This document shows positions 18,899 to 28,103 of a stretch of 64,000 nucleotides of DNA, one piece after another. The translations under genes and the position numbers were made by a program. The stretch is taken from positions 248,001-312,000 of the forward strand of contig NZ_JABWSY010000001.1 of the NCBI RefSeq assembly GCF_013396335.1, given 5' to 3'. This DNA comes from Bacillus sp. EB106-08-02-XG196. Lineage in GTDB: Bacteria; Bacillota; Bacilli; Bacillales; Cytobacillaceae. Position 1 is the stretch's first letter. Each line of letters starts with the position of its first letter. A model generated the notes under the pieces. The model searched no databases and was not told the DNA's origin. It worked only from the letters and a program-made list of their open reading frames with translations.

Positions 18899-19899
18899 CG
18901 CCCATTGAACCCCTTTCTAGCTATGTATATGAAAAACGGGGTTCCAATAATGGCAGTCATAACTCCGACAGGTATTTCCTGCGGCATTAAAATGTATCTA
19001 GATAACGTATCTGCAGCCAGCAGAAGCATTGCACCAAGCAGCCCAGAAAAAGGGATTACCCAGCGGTGGTCAATCCCTACAATGGAACGGGTAAGATGAG
19101 GAATTACAATGCCAATAAAGCCTATTGGTCCTGCAACAGCAACTGCTCCGCCCGACAAAAGGATGACAACGAGACCAATCACAATTTTTAAAATAGCCGT
19201 GTTAACCCCTAGACCTTTGGCAACATCCTCACCCATTGATAGGACATTCATTTTAGAAGCAATAATCAACGAAACAATCCATCCGCCAACCAAATAAGGA
19301 AGGACAGCTAGTAAATTTTCCAGACTTCTACCTGCTACTGAACCAGCAAGCCAAAATAACACCTGCTCTAATGCAGCTTCATTTAATACGAGTATCCCCT
19401 GTGTAAAAGAAGCAAAAAATGCCGTCATTGCAGCACCTGCAAGAGTGAGCTTCATAGGAGTCAACCCTTCTCTCCCAACTCCTCCAATAGCATAGACACT
19501 TATTGCAGCTATAGCAGCCCCAGTAAATGAGATCCAGGTAAATAGTTGAAGACTTGCTACACTAAATACCGTTACAGCTACTACAACCGCCACCCCTGCC
19601 CCGGCATTTATCCCAAATATGTCTGGTGATGCAAGCGGGTTTTTTGTAACCGTCTGCATGAGGACACCTGAAATCGCTAAACTGGCACCAACCGCTGCCG
19701 CAATAAATGCTCGTGGTATTCGAACGTGTTGGATCACGATATGTTCATTTGTACCATTGAAATTGGTAAGAGAATCAATAGCCATTTTCCAGGTGGTATC
19801 CGTATAACCGTAGACAATACTTACGGACATTAAAAAAAGTAATAAAATGATTGCAATAAAAAGTCCTGCCCACTTTTGTCTTGTGTGTTTAAGCAGCAT
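18895..19899 (-). CDS. Ferric-siderophore ABC transporter permease (FecCD family)
   Basis: A 334-residue FecCD permease with the same motifs as its partner: LMQTVTKNPLASPDIFGI (about 80-97) and GPIGFIGIVIPHLTRS. First gene of the two-permease operon. It is divergent from the binding-protein gene at 20170, and the shared 270-bp intergenic region holds three Fur boxes. The pair corresponds to yfiZ-yfhA of B. subtilis (schizokinen/arthrobactin-type uptake), which is a synteny-based suggestion only. Confidence 0.9.
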   Translation of the reverse strand: MLLKHTRQKWAGLFIAIILLLFLMSVSIVYGYTDTTWKMAIDSLTNFNGTNEHIVIQHVRIPRAFIAAAVGASLAISGVLMQTVTKNPLASPDIFGINAGAGVAVVVAVTVFSVASLQLFTWISFTGAAIAAISVYAIGGVGREGLTPMKLTLAGAAMTAFFASFTQGILVLNEAALEQVLFWLAGSVAGRSLENLLAVLPYLVGGWIVSLIIASKMNVLSMGEDVAKGLGVNTAILKIVIGLVVILLSGGAVAVAGPIGFIGIVIPHLTRSIVGIDHRWVIPFSGLLGAMLLLAADTLSRYILMPQEIPVGVMTAIIGTPFFIYIARKGFNGR

Positions 19900-20006
19900 A
19901 ACCTAGTTCTCCTCTAACCTATTTATTTAGATGAATTTTACATATATGTATGTATCCGCTTTTTCATGTATCAGTCTATTGGAATAGTGGAAAACTGTCA
20001 ATGAGT

Positions 20007-20138
20007 TGAAAACCATTTTCATTTGTTAAGATTAGGAGTCACAAACTTGCCACTGATTTTGATAATCATTTTCATTTTGGTGATTGACACCTATTTAAAA
20101 ACGTTTTATGATAGGTTTGTAAATGAAAATGATTATCA
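20007..20138. promoter_or_regulatory. Three Fur boxes in the divergent siderophore promoter region
   Basis: TGAAAACCATTTTCA (20007-20021), TGATAATCATTTTCA (20060-20074) and TGAAAATGATTATCA (20124-20138) each match the 7-1-7 Fur box with one or two changes. The outer two are placed to control the permease operon (left) and the binding-protein gene (right). Confidence 0.88.
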
Positions 20139-20169
20139 TTAACAACAAAATTATTTGGGGGTACATAGG

Positions 20170-21159
20170 ATGAAAGGGTTCAAAAATTTATTTGCAATTA
20201 TTTCAATAATTGCTCTCTTCCTGCTTGCTGCTTGTGGAAACACGGAAGAGAAACCAACTGAAGAAAAAGATACTGCAAAGAAGACAGAAGATACCAGCTA
20301 CACCGTAGAACATGCAATGGGGTCTACTACTTTAGAAAAAACTCCGGAGAAAATCGTTATTCTAACAAACGAAGGTACCGAAGCTTTACTTGCACTAGGG
20401 GTAAAACCAGTTGGTGCAGTTCAATCTTGGCTTGGTGATCCATGGTATGATCATATTAAAGAGGACATGGATGGAGTTGAAGTTGTTGGTGTTGAAAGTG
20501 AAGTTAATTTAGAGAAAATTGCCACGCTGAAGCCTGACTTAATTATCGGAAACAAGCTCCGTCAAGAAGCAGTGTACAGTCAATTAAGTGCAATTGCGCC
20601 AACTATTTTTTCCGAAACTCTTAGAGGAGATTGGAAAGATAACTTTTCACTATACGCTAAAGCTCTAAACATGGAAGACAAAGGTAATGAAGTACTCGCT
20701 GATTTTGATGCACATGTAGAAGACTTAAAAGGAAAACTTGGAGATAAAGTAAATCAAGAAGTTTCTGTTGTCCGTTTTATGGCGGGTAAGTCTCGTATCT
20801 ATTACACAGACTCATTCTCTGGAATCATCTTTAATCAACTAGGTTTCAAACGTGCCGCACATCAAGCAGAGTTTTTCCCTGATGCTAAATTAGGTAATCT
20901 TGCGAAAGATGTTGGAACAGAAGCTATTCCGAAAATGGATGGAGACATTATTTTCTACTTTACTTATGCTCCAAAAGGTGACACAGTTGCCCTTGATACA
21001 GCCAAGGAATATACAAATAATCCGCTGTGGAATAATTTAAATGCAGTAAAAAATGGAAATGTCCATGAGGTAAGTGATGCTACTTGGAATACAGCTGGCG
21101 GCGTTCTAGCAGCCAATATCATGCTTGATGACCTTGAAAAAATCATGCTAAAAAAGTAA
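20170..21159 (+). CDS. Ferric-siderophore binding lipoprotein (YfiY-type)
   Basis: About 329 residues. The start is the ATG at 20170, preceded by GGGGGTACATAGG. A signal peptide ends in the lipobox LLAAC (Cys about 22), then a Lys/Glu-rich linker and a FecB/PeriplasmBP_2 domain with EKIVILTNEGTEALLALGVKPVGA. The long mid helix typical of this class lies around residues 170-190. It captures the ferric siderophore outside the membrane for the permease pair. A strong bidirectional terminator follows. Three Fur boxes lie upstream. Confidence 0.92.
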   Translation: MKGFKNLFAIISIIALFLLAACGNTEEKPTEEKDTAKKTEDTSYTVEHAMGSTTLEKTPEKIVILTNEGTEALLALGVKPVGAVQSWLGDPWYDHIKEDMDGVEVVGVESEVNLEKIATLKPDLIIGNKLRQEAVYSQLSAIAPTIFSETLRGDWKDNFSLYAKALNMEDKGNEVLADFDAHVEDLKGKLGDKVNQEVSVVRFMAGKSRIYYTDSFSGIIFNQLGFKRAAHQAEFFPDAKLGNLAKDVGTEAIPKMDGDIIFYFTYAPKGDTVALDTAKEYTNNPLWNNLNAVKNGNVHEVSDATWNTAGGVLAANIMLDDLEKIMLKK

Positions 21160-21183
21160 TACCTTCCTTAAATAAATAATTCC

Positions 21184-21225
21184 AAAGAAAAAAGCGAGGT
21201 TGCCATGACCTCGCTTTTTTCTTTG
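21184..21225. terminator. Bidirectional terminator between yfiY-like gene and the SEDS gene
   Basis: AAAGAAAAAAGCGAGGT and ACCTCGCTTTTTTCTTT form a 17-bp perfect stem around TGCCATG, with A- and T-runs suited to both convergent genes. Confidence 0.93.
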
Positions 21226-21230
21226 TCTCT

Positions 21231-22403
21231 TTATGCGCTTGTAGAAAACATGTACTTTTTATAGTGGTAACGAATCGAGAAAATTAATCCCAACCCCAGC
21301 ATATTCCCCATTAACGAACTTCCGCCATAGCTGATAAACGGCAATGGAATACCCGTAATTGGCAGGACTCCTATCGTCATCCCAATATTTTGGAAGACAT
21401 GGAAGGTAATCATACTGATGACTCCGACACAAATGTATGTGTAAAAGTTATTCTTTGTTTCCATACCAACCTTGGTAATATGATAAATCAACAAGAAAAA
21501 TAAACTAACGAGCACACTTGCACCAATAAAACCATACTCTTCGCCGACAACACTAAAGATAAAATCAGTATGGCTTTCAGGCAAATACACTTCTCTATTC
21601 CCGTATCCCTTACCACCCGTTTGTCCCGAGCCAATAGCTAGAAGTGATCGTGTCAACTGGTATCCTGCTGAGCTTTGAAAGTTATAGGGATCCAGCCAGG
21701 AATAGATACGGCTAAATTGATACTGCTTAACACCTAAATATTTTTCAAGAATCTCTGGCTTTATCAATACAAAATAAAAAATGACCGAAATAAGTGCCGT
21801 TCCAATTGAGAATATTGGTACTAGTAATTTCCATGTGATGCCGGAAATAAAAATCATTCCTAAAAGGATCGCTAAAAATACGAGCGAAGTCCCTAAGTCT
21901 TGCTTAATAATAAGTATTAAGGGAACCATTGTGACGACACCAAGCTTTATTAGCAGCCAAAAATCAGTAGCAATCGTTTTAACTGGGTTCTTTTGGTGAT
22001 GATCCTCAATTACTTTTGCTAACGCTAAAATAATAAAGATTTTGACAAACTCAGAAGGCTGGAGTGAACCAATCCCAGGTACCTTAAACCAGTTCTTTGC
22101 ACCATTGATCACCGGGGCAATGCTTTCTGGCGCTATGATTAAAAGAACAAGTAGAAATATTCCTACTCCGTAAGCATACCAAGTTAATTTTTTTAACTGG
22201 TCGGAGTCGAGCCTAATAACGGCGGCAATAATTCCACACCCAATTCCATAAAAGATAATTTGCTTTACAAGGAAGTTACTGTCATATTGACCGCTTGCTT
22301 GCGCACTATAAATCGATGCACAGCTAGCCAGAAATAATAAAATTAAGATAAAAACAAGACTATAATCAAGTTTTGAAGTTGTATTTTTAGATGTTGTCAT
22401 CAT
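21231..22403 (-). CDS. rodA: SEDS-family peptidoglycan glycosyltransferase, RodA-like
   Basis: A 390-residue integral membrane protein of the FtsW/RodA/SpoVE family with about ten helices. Diagnostic stretches are GSLQPSEFVKIFIILALA (about residues 110-128), HTDFIFSVVGEEYGFIG (about 275-290) and the C-terminal GIPLPFISYGGSS. It polymerises glycan strands from lipid II together with a class B PBP. The 390-aa length and isolation from a division cluster favour RodA-type elongation use, but FtsW/RodA paralogues are hard to separate by eye. GGAGTG precedes the two candidate ATGs. Confidence 0.85.
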   Translation of the reverse strand: MMTTSKNTTSKLDYSLVFILILLFLASCASIYSAQASGQYDSNFLVKQIIFYGIGCGIIAAVIRLDSDQLKKLTWYAYGVGIFLLVLLIIAPESIAPVINGAKNWFKVPGIGSLQPSEFVKIFIILALAKVIEDHHQKNPVKTIATDFWLLIKLGVVTMVPLILIIKQDLGTSLVFLAILLGMIFISGITWKLLVPIFSIGTALISVIFYFVLIKPEILEKYLGVKQYQFSRIYSWLDPYNFQSSAGYQLTRSLLAIGSGQTGGKGYGNREVYLPESHTDFIFSVVGEEYGFIGASVLVSLFFLLIYHITKVGMETKNNFYTYICVGVISMITFHVFQNIGMTIGVLPITGIPLPFISYGGSSLMGNMLGLGLIFSIRYHYKKYMFSTSA

Positions 22404-22537
22404 TCACACTCCTTTATGTCACAGCCTCAAAAAGGAACTTGTACATTATCTCATTATATTTTTTTAGAGTATAAAGCACAACTTATAAAGCGTGAATGGG
22501 TTAATTTACATATGCAAAAAGGTGGAAGCTCCTATTG

Positions 22538-23311
22538 TTAGGCGCTTCCATTCGTGAAATATTTACTTTTAATATCATCTGCCATCCAATGTAAATTATT
22601 AGGTACCTGTGGAATTCCGTAGCCGATATAAAGCGGAGTGGTGACAAACCTGGGGACAATTTTAACATAAATTCTTCTATTATAATGGTGAAAGAAAAGA
22701 TTATAACTGCTCGCTTTAAATGGGAAGTTATTTAGAATATAATGGACCGTCTTTTGAAGATGGACCCCAAAGGTTTCATTGTAGCTGGAATCATCCATAT
22801 CGATATTAAACTCATAAAAGCCTACCTTTGGCTTTGTCGATAAAGTCAACCTGACCCCGCTTATTTCCTCTATAACAATACCCTCAAACACTTCCTCCGT
22901 TATATTTTCCTTATAGTTAATATCATGTAACCCAATTATTTGCATATGAGGATGTGCTATGGTCCCCCCTGACAATGGTCCATAGTTTTTAAATAAAATT
23001 ACGGATTCATATTTTCCCGTTCTATCTAATTCAAGCCAATTTCTCAAGGCAAATTGGAGCAATTTATGTAGATATGGAAGTTCATAGGTAGATAATTCGC
23101 CATGACAATCATCTGTTTCAATTAATACCGTTTGGTAGGCATTCTCTAAAACAGGATATTTATTTTTCAAAAGAATGATAGGTCCATCTACTTCAATTAG
23201 ATCTGTTAACTCCTCGCGCGCACAAAAAGGGCATGCCTGCTGTTTATTTCTTATACTTTCTGGTTTCTTAACTCCGATGGAAGTATCAAAATGTAGATGG
23301 CAATTTTTCAA
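22538..23311 (-). CDS. GalT/HIT-like protein, probably DUF4931 family
   Basis: A 257-residue protein with the layout of a degenerate galactose-1-phosphate uridylyltransferase. It has a CPFC metal-binding pair (about residues 27-30), NKYPVLENAYQ, and the nucleophile-type motif GGTIAHPHMQIIG (about 115-127), where HPH stands in place of the HxHxH triad. Bacillus members of this type are annotated as DUF4931, from memory. Substrate unknown. It is a single gene, divergent from uppP, with its start close to 23311. Confidence 0.75.
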   Translation of the reverse strand: MKNCHLHFDTSIGVKKPESIRNKQQACPFCAREELTDLIEVDGPIILLKNKYPVLENAYQTVLIETDDCHGELSTYELPYLHKLLQFALRNWLELDRTGKYESVILFKNYGPLSGGTIAHPHMQIIGLHDINYKENITEEVFEGIVIEEISGVRLTLSTKPKVGFYEFNIDMDDSSYNETFGVHLQKTVHYILNNFPFKASSYNLFFHHYNRRIYVKIVPRFVTTPLYIGYGIPQVPNNLHWMADDIKSKYFTNGSA

Positions 23312-23476
23312 GTTTCCAGCTCCTCTCCAAAGTACTTATCTCTATTTTATGGGAGATTCCGCTCCTTTTGCACTATTTTTGACTTGGTAATATATAAAAA
23401 TTTTATTGGCTATTTGTTGGTATTCATGCATATCTTTACAATGTACAGGCTTTTGCTGCAGAAAGAGAGGATGGCT

Positions 23477-24259
23477 ATGTTAAGTAAATTAGAAGCATTC
23501 ATATTAGGGATTATCCAAGGGTTAACTGAATTTTTACCAATTAGCAGTACGGGACATTTATATTTAGGCCGGAATTTATTCGGGTTACAGGAAGCCGGTC
23601 TATTACTTGATACGATGCTGCATGTTGGTACCTTACTGGCTGTTTTTGTCTTCTATAAGGATGAGTTTGTGAAGATTATTAAAAATCCCTTTAGCAAGCT
23701 TACCTTCCTGTTAATCGTTGGAACCATTCCAGCTGTTGTGATTGGCTTACTTTTTAAGGATTACTTTGAGGAGATTTCGAAGACTGGAGTTACCATTGGA
23801 TGGGAGTTTTTAGTTACTGGGGTGTTTCTTTGGATTGCCGATTCAGCAAAAAATGGCTATAAAAAGATGGATGATATTAGTTATACCGATGCTCTGATCA
23901 TTGGATCCTTTCAAGCGGCTGCAATATTCCCTGCGATCTCACGCTCCGGGTTTACGATTGTGGCTGCCTTATGGAGAAAGTTAGACCGTGAAACAGCTGC
24001 CTATTTCTCCTTTCTGTTATCTACACCTGCCATTGCTGGAGCAGTTGTTCTTCAATCATTGGATTTATTCGGCGGTGCCGGAGAAGAAATCTCACTATCT
24101 GCGTTGATTGTTGGTATCCTATCCTCTGCCCTTTTCGGATATTTTGCAGTAAAGTGGATGATTGGATATCTAAAGAAACATTCATTAAAACCGTTTGCTA
24201 TTTATGTCTGGGCTCTAGGCTTTGCGGTGTTATTTTTCCAGTTTACAGGGAAATTCTAG
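23477..24259 (+). CDS. uppP: Undecaprenyl-diphosphatase UppP (BacA family)
   Basis: About 260 residues, membrane enzyme that recycles undecaprenyl pyrophosphate for wall synthesis and confers bacitracin tolerance. The active-site motif GLTEFLPISSTGH (about residues 16-28) and the second motif SRSGFTI (about 155) are present. The start is the ATG at 23477 with GAGAGG six bases upstream; the longer open frame has no ribosome site. Downstream it runs straight into a six-copy hairpin repeat instead of a standard terminator. Confidence 0.93.
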   Translation: MLSKLEAFILGIIQGLTEFLPISSTGHLYLGRNLFGLQEAGLLLDTMLHVGTLLAVFVFYKDEFVKIIKNPFSKLTFLLIVGTIPAVVIGLLFKDYFEEISKTGVTIGWEFLVTGVFLWIADSAKNGYKKMDDISYTDALIIGSFQAAAIFPAISRSGFTIVAALWRKLDRETAAYFSFLLSTPAIAGAVVLQSLDLFGGAGEEISLSALIVGILSSALFGYFAVKWMIGYLKKHSLKPFAIYVWALGFAVLFFQFTGKF

Positions 24260-24279
24260 GTGGAAATTACCTTTGAAAA

Positions 24280-24591
24280 CCTCTGGAGTGACCCAACTAT
24301 TTTTTCTTCTCACCTTTCGGTCACTCCAGACCCTCTGGAATGACCCAACTATCTTTTCTTCTCACCTTTCGGTCACTCCAGACCCTCTGGAGTGACCCAA
24401 CTATCTTTTCTTCTCACCTTTCGGTCACTCCAGACCCTCTGGAATGACCCAACTATCTTTTCTTCTCACCTTTCTGTCACTCCAGACCCCCTGGAGTGAC
24501 CCAACTACCTTTTCTTCTCACCTTTCGGTCACTCCAGACCCTCTGGAGTGACCCAACTATCTTTTCTTCTCACCTTTCGGTCACTCCAGAC
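24280..24591 (+). repeat. Six tandem 52-bp hairpin repeats
   Basis: Six head-to-tail units begin at 24280, 24332, 24384, 24436, 24488 and 24540, each exactly 52 bp. Every unit has arms TCTGGAGTGACC and GGTCACTCCAGA, a perfect 12-bp inverted repeat in units 1, 3 and 6, around a 25-nt pyrimidine-rich loop. Units 2 and 4 have one G-to-A change in the left arm, unit 4 one change in the right arm, unit 5 a changed first arm base. There is no coding frame. It lies between uppP and the convergent azoreductase gene. Confidence 0.97.
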
Positions 24592-24640
24592 TCCATATAG
24601 TGATCAGTTAGCCTTTTTTCACTCAATACTATTTATTAAA

Positions 24641-24670
24641 AAATGCGGCTCGATTTCTCGAGTCGCATTT
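24641..24670. terminator. Terminator of the azoreductase gene
   Basis: AAATGCGGCTCGA and TCGAGTCGCATTT form a 13-bp stem with one mismatch, flanked by A- and T-runs, 9 bp from the azoR stop. Confidence 0.85.
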
Positions 24671-24678
24671 TTGTTGTA

Positions 24679-25341
24679 TTAAACGGTAACTGTTTCTTTC
24701 GCCATTTCTTTTGCTGCCTCGATGACTTGTTCTTTGGCCTTTGCCATAATTTCAGGTACCTGTTTCGGGAAGTGGTCCATTCCTTCAGCGAATACTGTTG
24801 GCATTACTTCCATTCCTAAGAATCCAAGTACTTTCGTTAAGAACCGATCGCCGAATTCAAAGTCAACCATTGGACCCGTTGAGTAAATTCCGCCGCGTGT
24901 TTGAATATGGAGGGCTTTTCGATTTGTAAGTAATCCTTTTGCACCTTCATGCGTATTAACAAAGGTCTTGTTCACGATAAATAAATTATCAAGGAATGCT
25001 TTTAAAATAGCAGGTGAGCCAAAGTTCCAAATTGGTGTAACAAATACATAATAATCAGCTGCAATAAAGCGGTCTGCTAATGCATGCATGGCTGTAATTT
25101 GTTTTTGTTCAGCCTCTGTAAGTTCATCAAACTTTTTGCCCATGAAGGATAATTTAGCGCGGGCATATAACAAATCCATGTCAATTTGCGGGATATCCAT
25201 ATCATATAAATGCATATGTTCAATTTCTACTTCAGGCTTTTGTTTTCTAAACTCTTCAAGAAAAGCCTCGCCAAGCTGCATCCCTTTCGAAAGCTTTATA
25301 TCATTTTTTGGGTTTACAGTAATATAAAGAAGTTTAGACAT
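24679..25341 (-). CDS. azoR: FMN-dependent NADH-azoreductase
   Basis: About 220 residues. The start is the ATG at 25341 (MSKLLYITVNPK), preceded by GGGATGGGGATCAG; the longer open frame lacks a site. A flavodoxin-like fold is indicated by the N-terminal phosphate-binding stretch and by FVTPIWNFGSPAILKAFLDN (about 98-117), the classic AzoR/NQO-like signature. It reduces quinones and azo compounds using NADH in the cytosol and is commonly a stress gene. The 25342-25585 gap upstream contains short AAACTAAA/AAACTTAA direct repeats of unknown role. Confidence 0.88.
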   Translation of the reverse strand: MSKLLYITVNPKNDIKLSKGMQLGEAFLEEFRKQKPEVEIEHMHLYDMDIPQIDMDLLYARAKLSFMGKKFDELTEAEQKQITAMHALADRFIAADYYVFVTPIWNFGSPAILKAFLDNLFIVNKTFVNTHEGAKGLLTNRKALHIQTRGGIYSTGPMVDFEFGDRFLTKVLGFLGMEVMPTVFAEGMDHFPKQVPEIMAKAKEQVIEAAKEMAKETVTV

Positions 25342-25585
25342 CTGATCCCCATCCCTTTTATTAATAATTTTTTCTCTATCCATATAGTACAACAAACTTC
25401 TTTGTTCACCGATGAACAATCAGTGAAGTTTATGAAGAAATTGTGAAATTTTTCGATTATCAGTGAACAAAACGTGATAATTCTAAATAAAACTAAATGA
25501 AACTTAACAAAACTAAACAATAATCACAGTTGGCATTGTATAATATTTCTATATTTAAAAGGTAATTAAATGGGGGGAAATACGG

Positions 25586-26524
25586 ATGGAAGGAAAAGCA
25601 TATACACCTGATGAGGTAGCTCAACTATTCCAAATCTCAAAACATACGGTTTATGAACTGATTAAGCGCGGTGAATTACAAGCATTTAAAGTCGGAAACA
25701 AAATGAGAATCGAGCATTCTGAGATCGAGAGATACAAGGAATGCACAAAAGCACCTGCTAAAAAAACACAGGCAGATCAGCCAGATACACATTCCGCTTT
25801 TCCAATAAGGCTATCAGGAAGCCATGACTTCCTAGTAGAGCATTTTGTTAAACAAACATCTAAAGATCTAAATCTGCAAATTCAGCCAACCTACATAGGC
25901 AGCCTTGAAGGGTTAATGATGCTATATCGTGGTCAATCCGATATTGCTGCCATCCATCTATTAGACCCGGCATCACAGGAATATAATTTACCATTTATTA
26001 ATCAACTCTTTGTTTACGAATCTATCTCTGTCATCCGATTTGTCTCAAGGGTGCAAGGCTTTATTGTAGCAAACGGAAACCCAAAAGGTATTGCAAACTT
26101 TCATGATCTCACGAGGAAAGATGTTCAGTTTGTTAATCGCCAGAAAGGTGCTGGGACTAGATTTCTCTTAGACTCAATGCTCTCAAGTAATAGAATTGAC
26201 CCAACAAAAATAAATGGTTACTCCAATGAAGAATGGAACCACCTTTCTACCGCTTCTTATATTAGCCGGGGGATGGCGGATGTAGCTTTCGGAATTCAAT
26301 CAGCAGCAAGCCATCTAGGACTTGATTTCATTCCGATTGCAAAGGAACATTTTGACCTTGTGTACCGGTTTACAAATGAAAACAAACAAAATCTTACTAA
26401 CCTAATTAACTACCTGCAGTCACCTGAATTCAAAAGCAGTTTAACTGATTTAGAAGGCTATGATATCGAAGATTTAGGAACTGTCATCTATCAAACTAGT
26501 AAAATGGAGGAAACATCATGTTAA
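25586..26524 (+). CDS. One-component regulator: HTH plus periplasmic-binding-like domain
   Basis: A 312-residue fusion. Residues 1-52 form an excisionase/MerR-type helix-turn-helix (YTPDEVAQLFQISKHTVYELI). From about residue 70 to the end there is a PBP-like domain of the ModA/TupA class (GSLEGLMMLYRGQSDIAAIHLLDP, FVNRQKGAGTRFLLD) without a signal peptide, so it works in the cytosol. It most likely senses tungstate or molybdate and controls the tup genes that follow. Its TAA overlaps the tupA start by 7 bp. GGGGGGAAATACGG precedes the start. Confidence 0.85.
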   Translation: MEGKAYTPDEVAQLFQISKHTVYELIKRGELQAFKVGNKMRIEHSEIERYKECTKAPAKKTQADQPDTHSAFPIRLSGSHDFLVEHFVKQTSKDLNLQIQPTYIGSLEGLMMLYRGQSDIAAIHLLDPASQEYNLPFINQLFVYESISVIRFVSRVQGFIVANGNPKGIANFHDLTRKDVQFVNRQKGAGTRFLLDSMLSSNRIDPTKINGYSNEEWNHLSTASYISRGMADVAFGIQSAASHLGLDFIPIAKEHFDLVYRFTNENKQNLTNLINYLQSPEFKSSLTDLEGYDIEDLGTVIYQTSKMEETSC

Positions 26525-27381
26525 AAAATTGTTTTTTTGCTACACTATTTGTATTCATGCTTCTTTTCCTAGCAGCTTGCGGCAACAAGGTAACCGATCA
26601 AGCTGACGCAAAAGAGAAAAAGACGGAAAAAACCGAACCAACTGAATTAATCCTTGCTACTACTACAAGCACTCAGGACAGTGGCTTGTTAGATATTTTA
26701 CTGCCAATCTTTGAAGAAGAAAACAATGTAAAAGTAAAAACCATTGCGGTTGGTACAGGACAAGCTTTAGAAATGGGTACAAAAGGGGAAGCAGATGTCC
26801 TTTTGGTTCATGCTCCTAAATCAGAGGAAGAACTAGTAACAAGCGGTGATGCTGTCAATCGTAAACGTGTCATGTACAATGATTTTATTTTAGTAGGACC
26901 AAAAGATAATCCGGCAAATGTAAGCGGTGAGGACATTAACACAGCCTTCAAAACAATTTCAGAGATAAAAGCTAATTTTGTCACTCGCGGCGATGACTCT
27001 GGTACACATAAAAAAGAACTAGGTATTTGGACAGCAGTAAATATCCAGCCTGCTGGCGATACTTATGTCTCGACTGGTCAAGGTATGGGTGCTTCTTTAC
27101 AAATTGCTAACGAGAAAAATGGATATATTTTAACGGATCGTGCTACATGGCTAGCTCAAGAGAAAAACTTAACAAACCTACAAATCGTTGTTGAGGGCGG
27201 TAAGGACTTAATGAATATTTACCATGTTATGCAGGTTAATCCAGAAAAGCACGGCATGGTTAACAGCTCCGATGCAGAAAGATTTGTAGAATTTATGATT
27301 GATAGTGAAACTCAAGATGTAATTGAAAGCTTCGGTAAGGAAGATTACGGCCAATCTTTATTCTTTAAATATACAGAATAG
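26518..27381 (+). CDS. tupA: Tungstate ABC transporter substrate-binding lipoprotein
   Basis: A 287-residue lipoprotein: signal peptide with lipobox LAAC (Cys about 21), then ILATTTSTQDSGLLDILLPIF, the hallmark of the TupA/WtpA-like anion binders, and TRGDDSGTHKKELGIW and TGQGMGASLQIANE in the binding cleft. TupA types prefer tungstate over molybdate; the exact selectivity cannot be read here. It is translationally coupled to the regulator and followed by the permease after 23 bp. Confidence 0.9.
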   Translation: MLKNCFFATLFVFMLLFLAACGNKVTDQADAKEKKTEKTEPTELILATTTSTQDSGLLDILLPIFEEENNVKVKTIAVGTGQALEMGTKGEADVLLVHAPKSEEELVTSGDAVNRKRVMYNDFILVGPKDNPANVSGEDINTAFKTISEIKANFVTRGDDSGTHKKELGIWTAVNIQPAGDTYVSTGQGMGASLQIANEKNGYILTDRATWLAQEKNLTNLQIVVEGGKDLMNIYHVMQVNPEKHGMVNSSDAERFVEFMIDSETQDVIESFGKEDYGQSLFFKYTE

Positions 27382-27404
27382 GCAGCGGAAGGATGTAAGG
27401 CAGG

Positions 27405-28103
27405 ATGGAACTAATTATTGATGGATTACGGAAAGCGATCGAGATGATTCTTACAGGCGATAAAGAGATTCTCGAAATAACGTGGCTGACTCTTAGAGTT
27501 TGCTTTATGGCCATCCTGATTAGTTCCCTGATTGGCCTGCCTCTGGGAATGCTGCTTGGACTTACACGGTTTAAAGGCAGAAAAGTAATCCTAGTGTTCA
27601 TTAATATCGGCATGGGCTTACCCCCGGTTGTTGCGGGGTTATGGATTACCATGCTGCTGTGGCGCTCTGGTCCGCTGGGACATTTACAATTGCTTTATTC
27701 TCCAACGGCGATTATCATGGCACAAGTGCTAGTTTCCCTCCCTATTGTAACCGGATTAACAAGTTCAGCGTTTCAGCAAATCAATGAAAAAATGCTTTTA
27801 CAAATAAAGGCACTCGGGGCCACGAAATTCCAAACGATAGCATTACTTCTAAAACAAACGAAGATTGCCATTGTGGCTGCCATCATGGCCGGCTTTGGCC
27901 GTGTTATCGCTGAGGTTGGTGCTGCAATGATGGTAGGAGGAAATATTCAAGGAGATACACGAATTTTAACCACTTCTATTGTCATGGAAGTATCAAAGGG
28001 GAACTTTGATGTTGCCCTAGCGATTTCCTTTATTTTATTAACGGTTGCTTTATTGATCACTGCAGCCTTAACACTGTTACAGCAAAGGAAGCGAGTATCA
28101 TGA
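27405..28103 (+). CDS. tupB: Tungstate ABC transporter permease
   Basis: A 232-residue inner-membrane permease with about five helices. The EAA loop is visible as QIKALGATKFQTIALLLKQT (about 145-165), and AEVGAAMMVGGNI follows. A ribosome site GGAAGGATGTAAGGC precedes the start. It forms the channel between TupA and the TupC ATPase, whose start overlaps its stop by 4 bp (ATGA). Confidence 0.92.
   Translation: MELIIDGLRKAIEMILTGDKEILEITWLTLRVCFMAILISSLIGLPLGMLLGLTRFKGRKVILVFINIGMGLPPVVAGLWITMLLWRSGPLGHLQLLYSPTAIIMAQVLVSLPIVTGLTSSAFQQINEKMLLQIKALGATKFQTIALLLKQTKIAIVAAIMAGFGRVIAEVGAAMMVGGNIQGDTRILTTSIVMEVSKGNFDVALAISFILLTVALLITAALTLLQQRKRVS

Noticed and set aside
24280..24591. CRISPR array
   Set aside because: Units are contiguous 52-bp tandem copies with nearly identical loops; there are no unique spacers and no cas genes in the window.
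27365..27652. 95-codon minus-strand frame opposite tupB
   Set aside because: Antisense shadow of a conserved permease in an operon read the other way.
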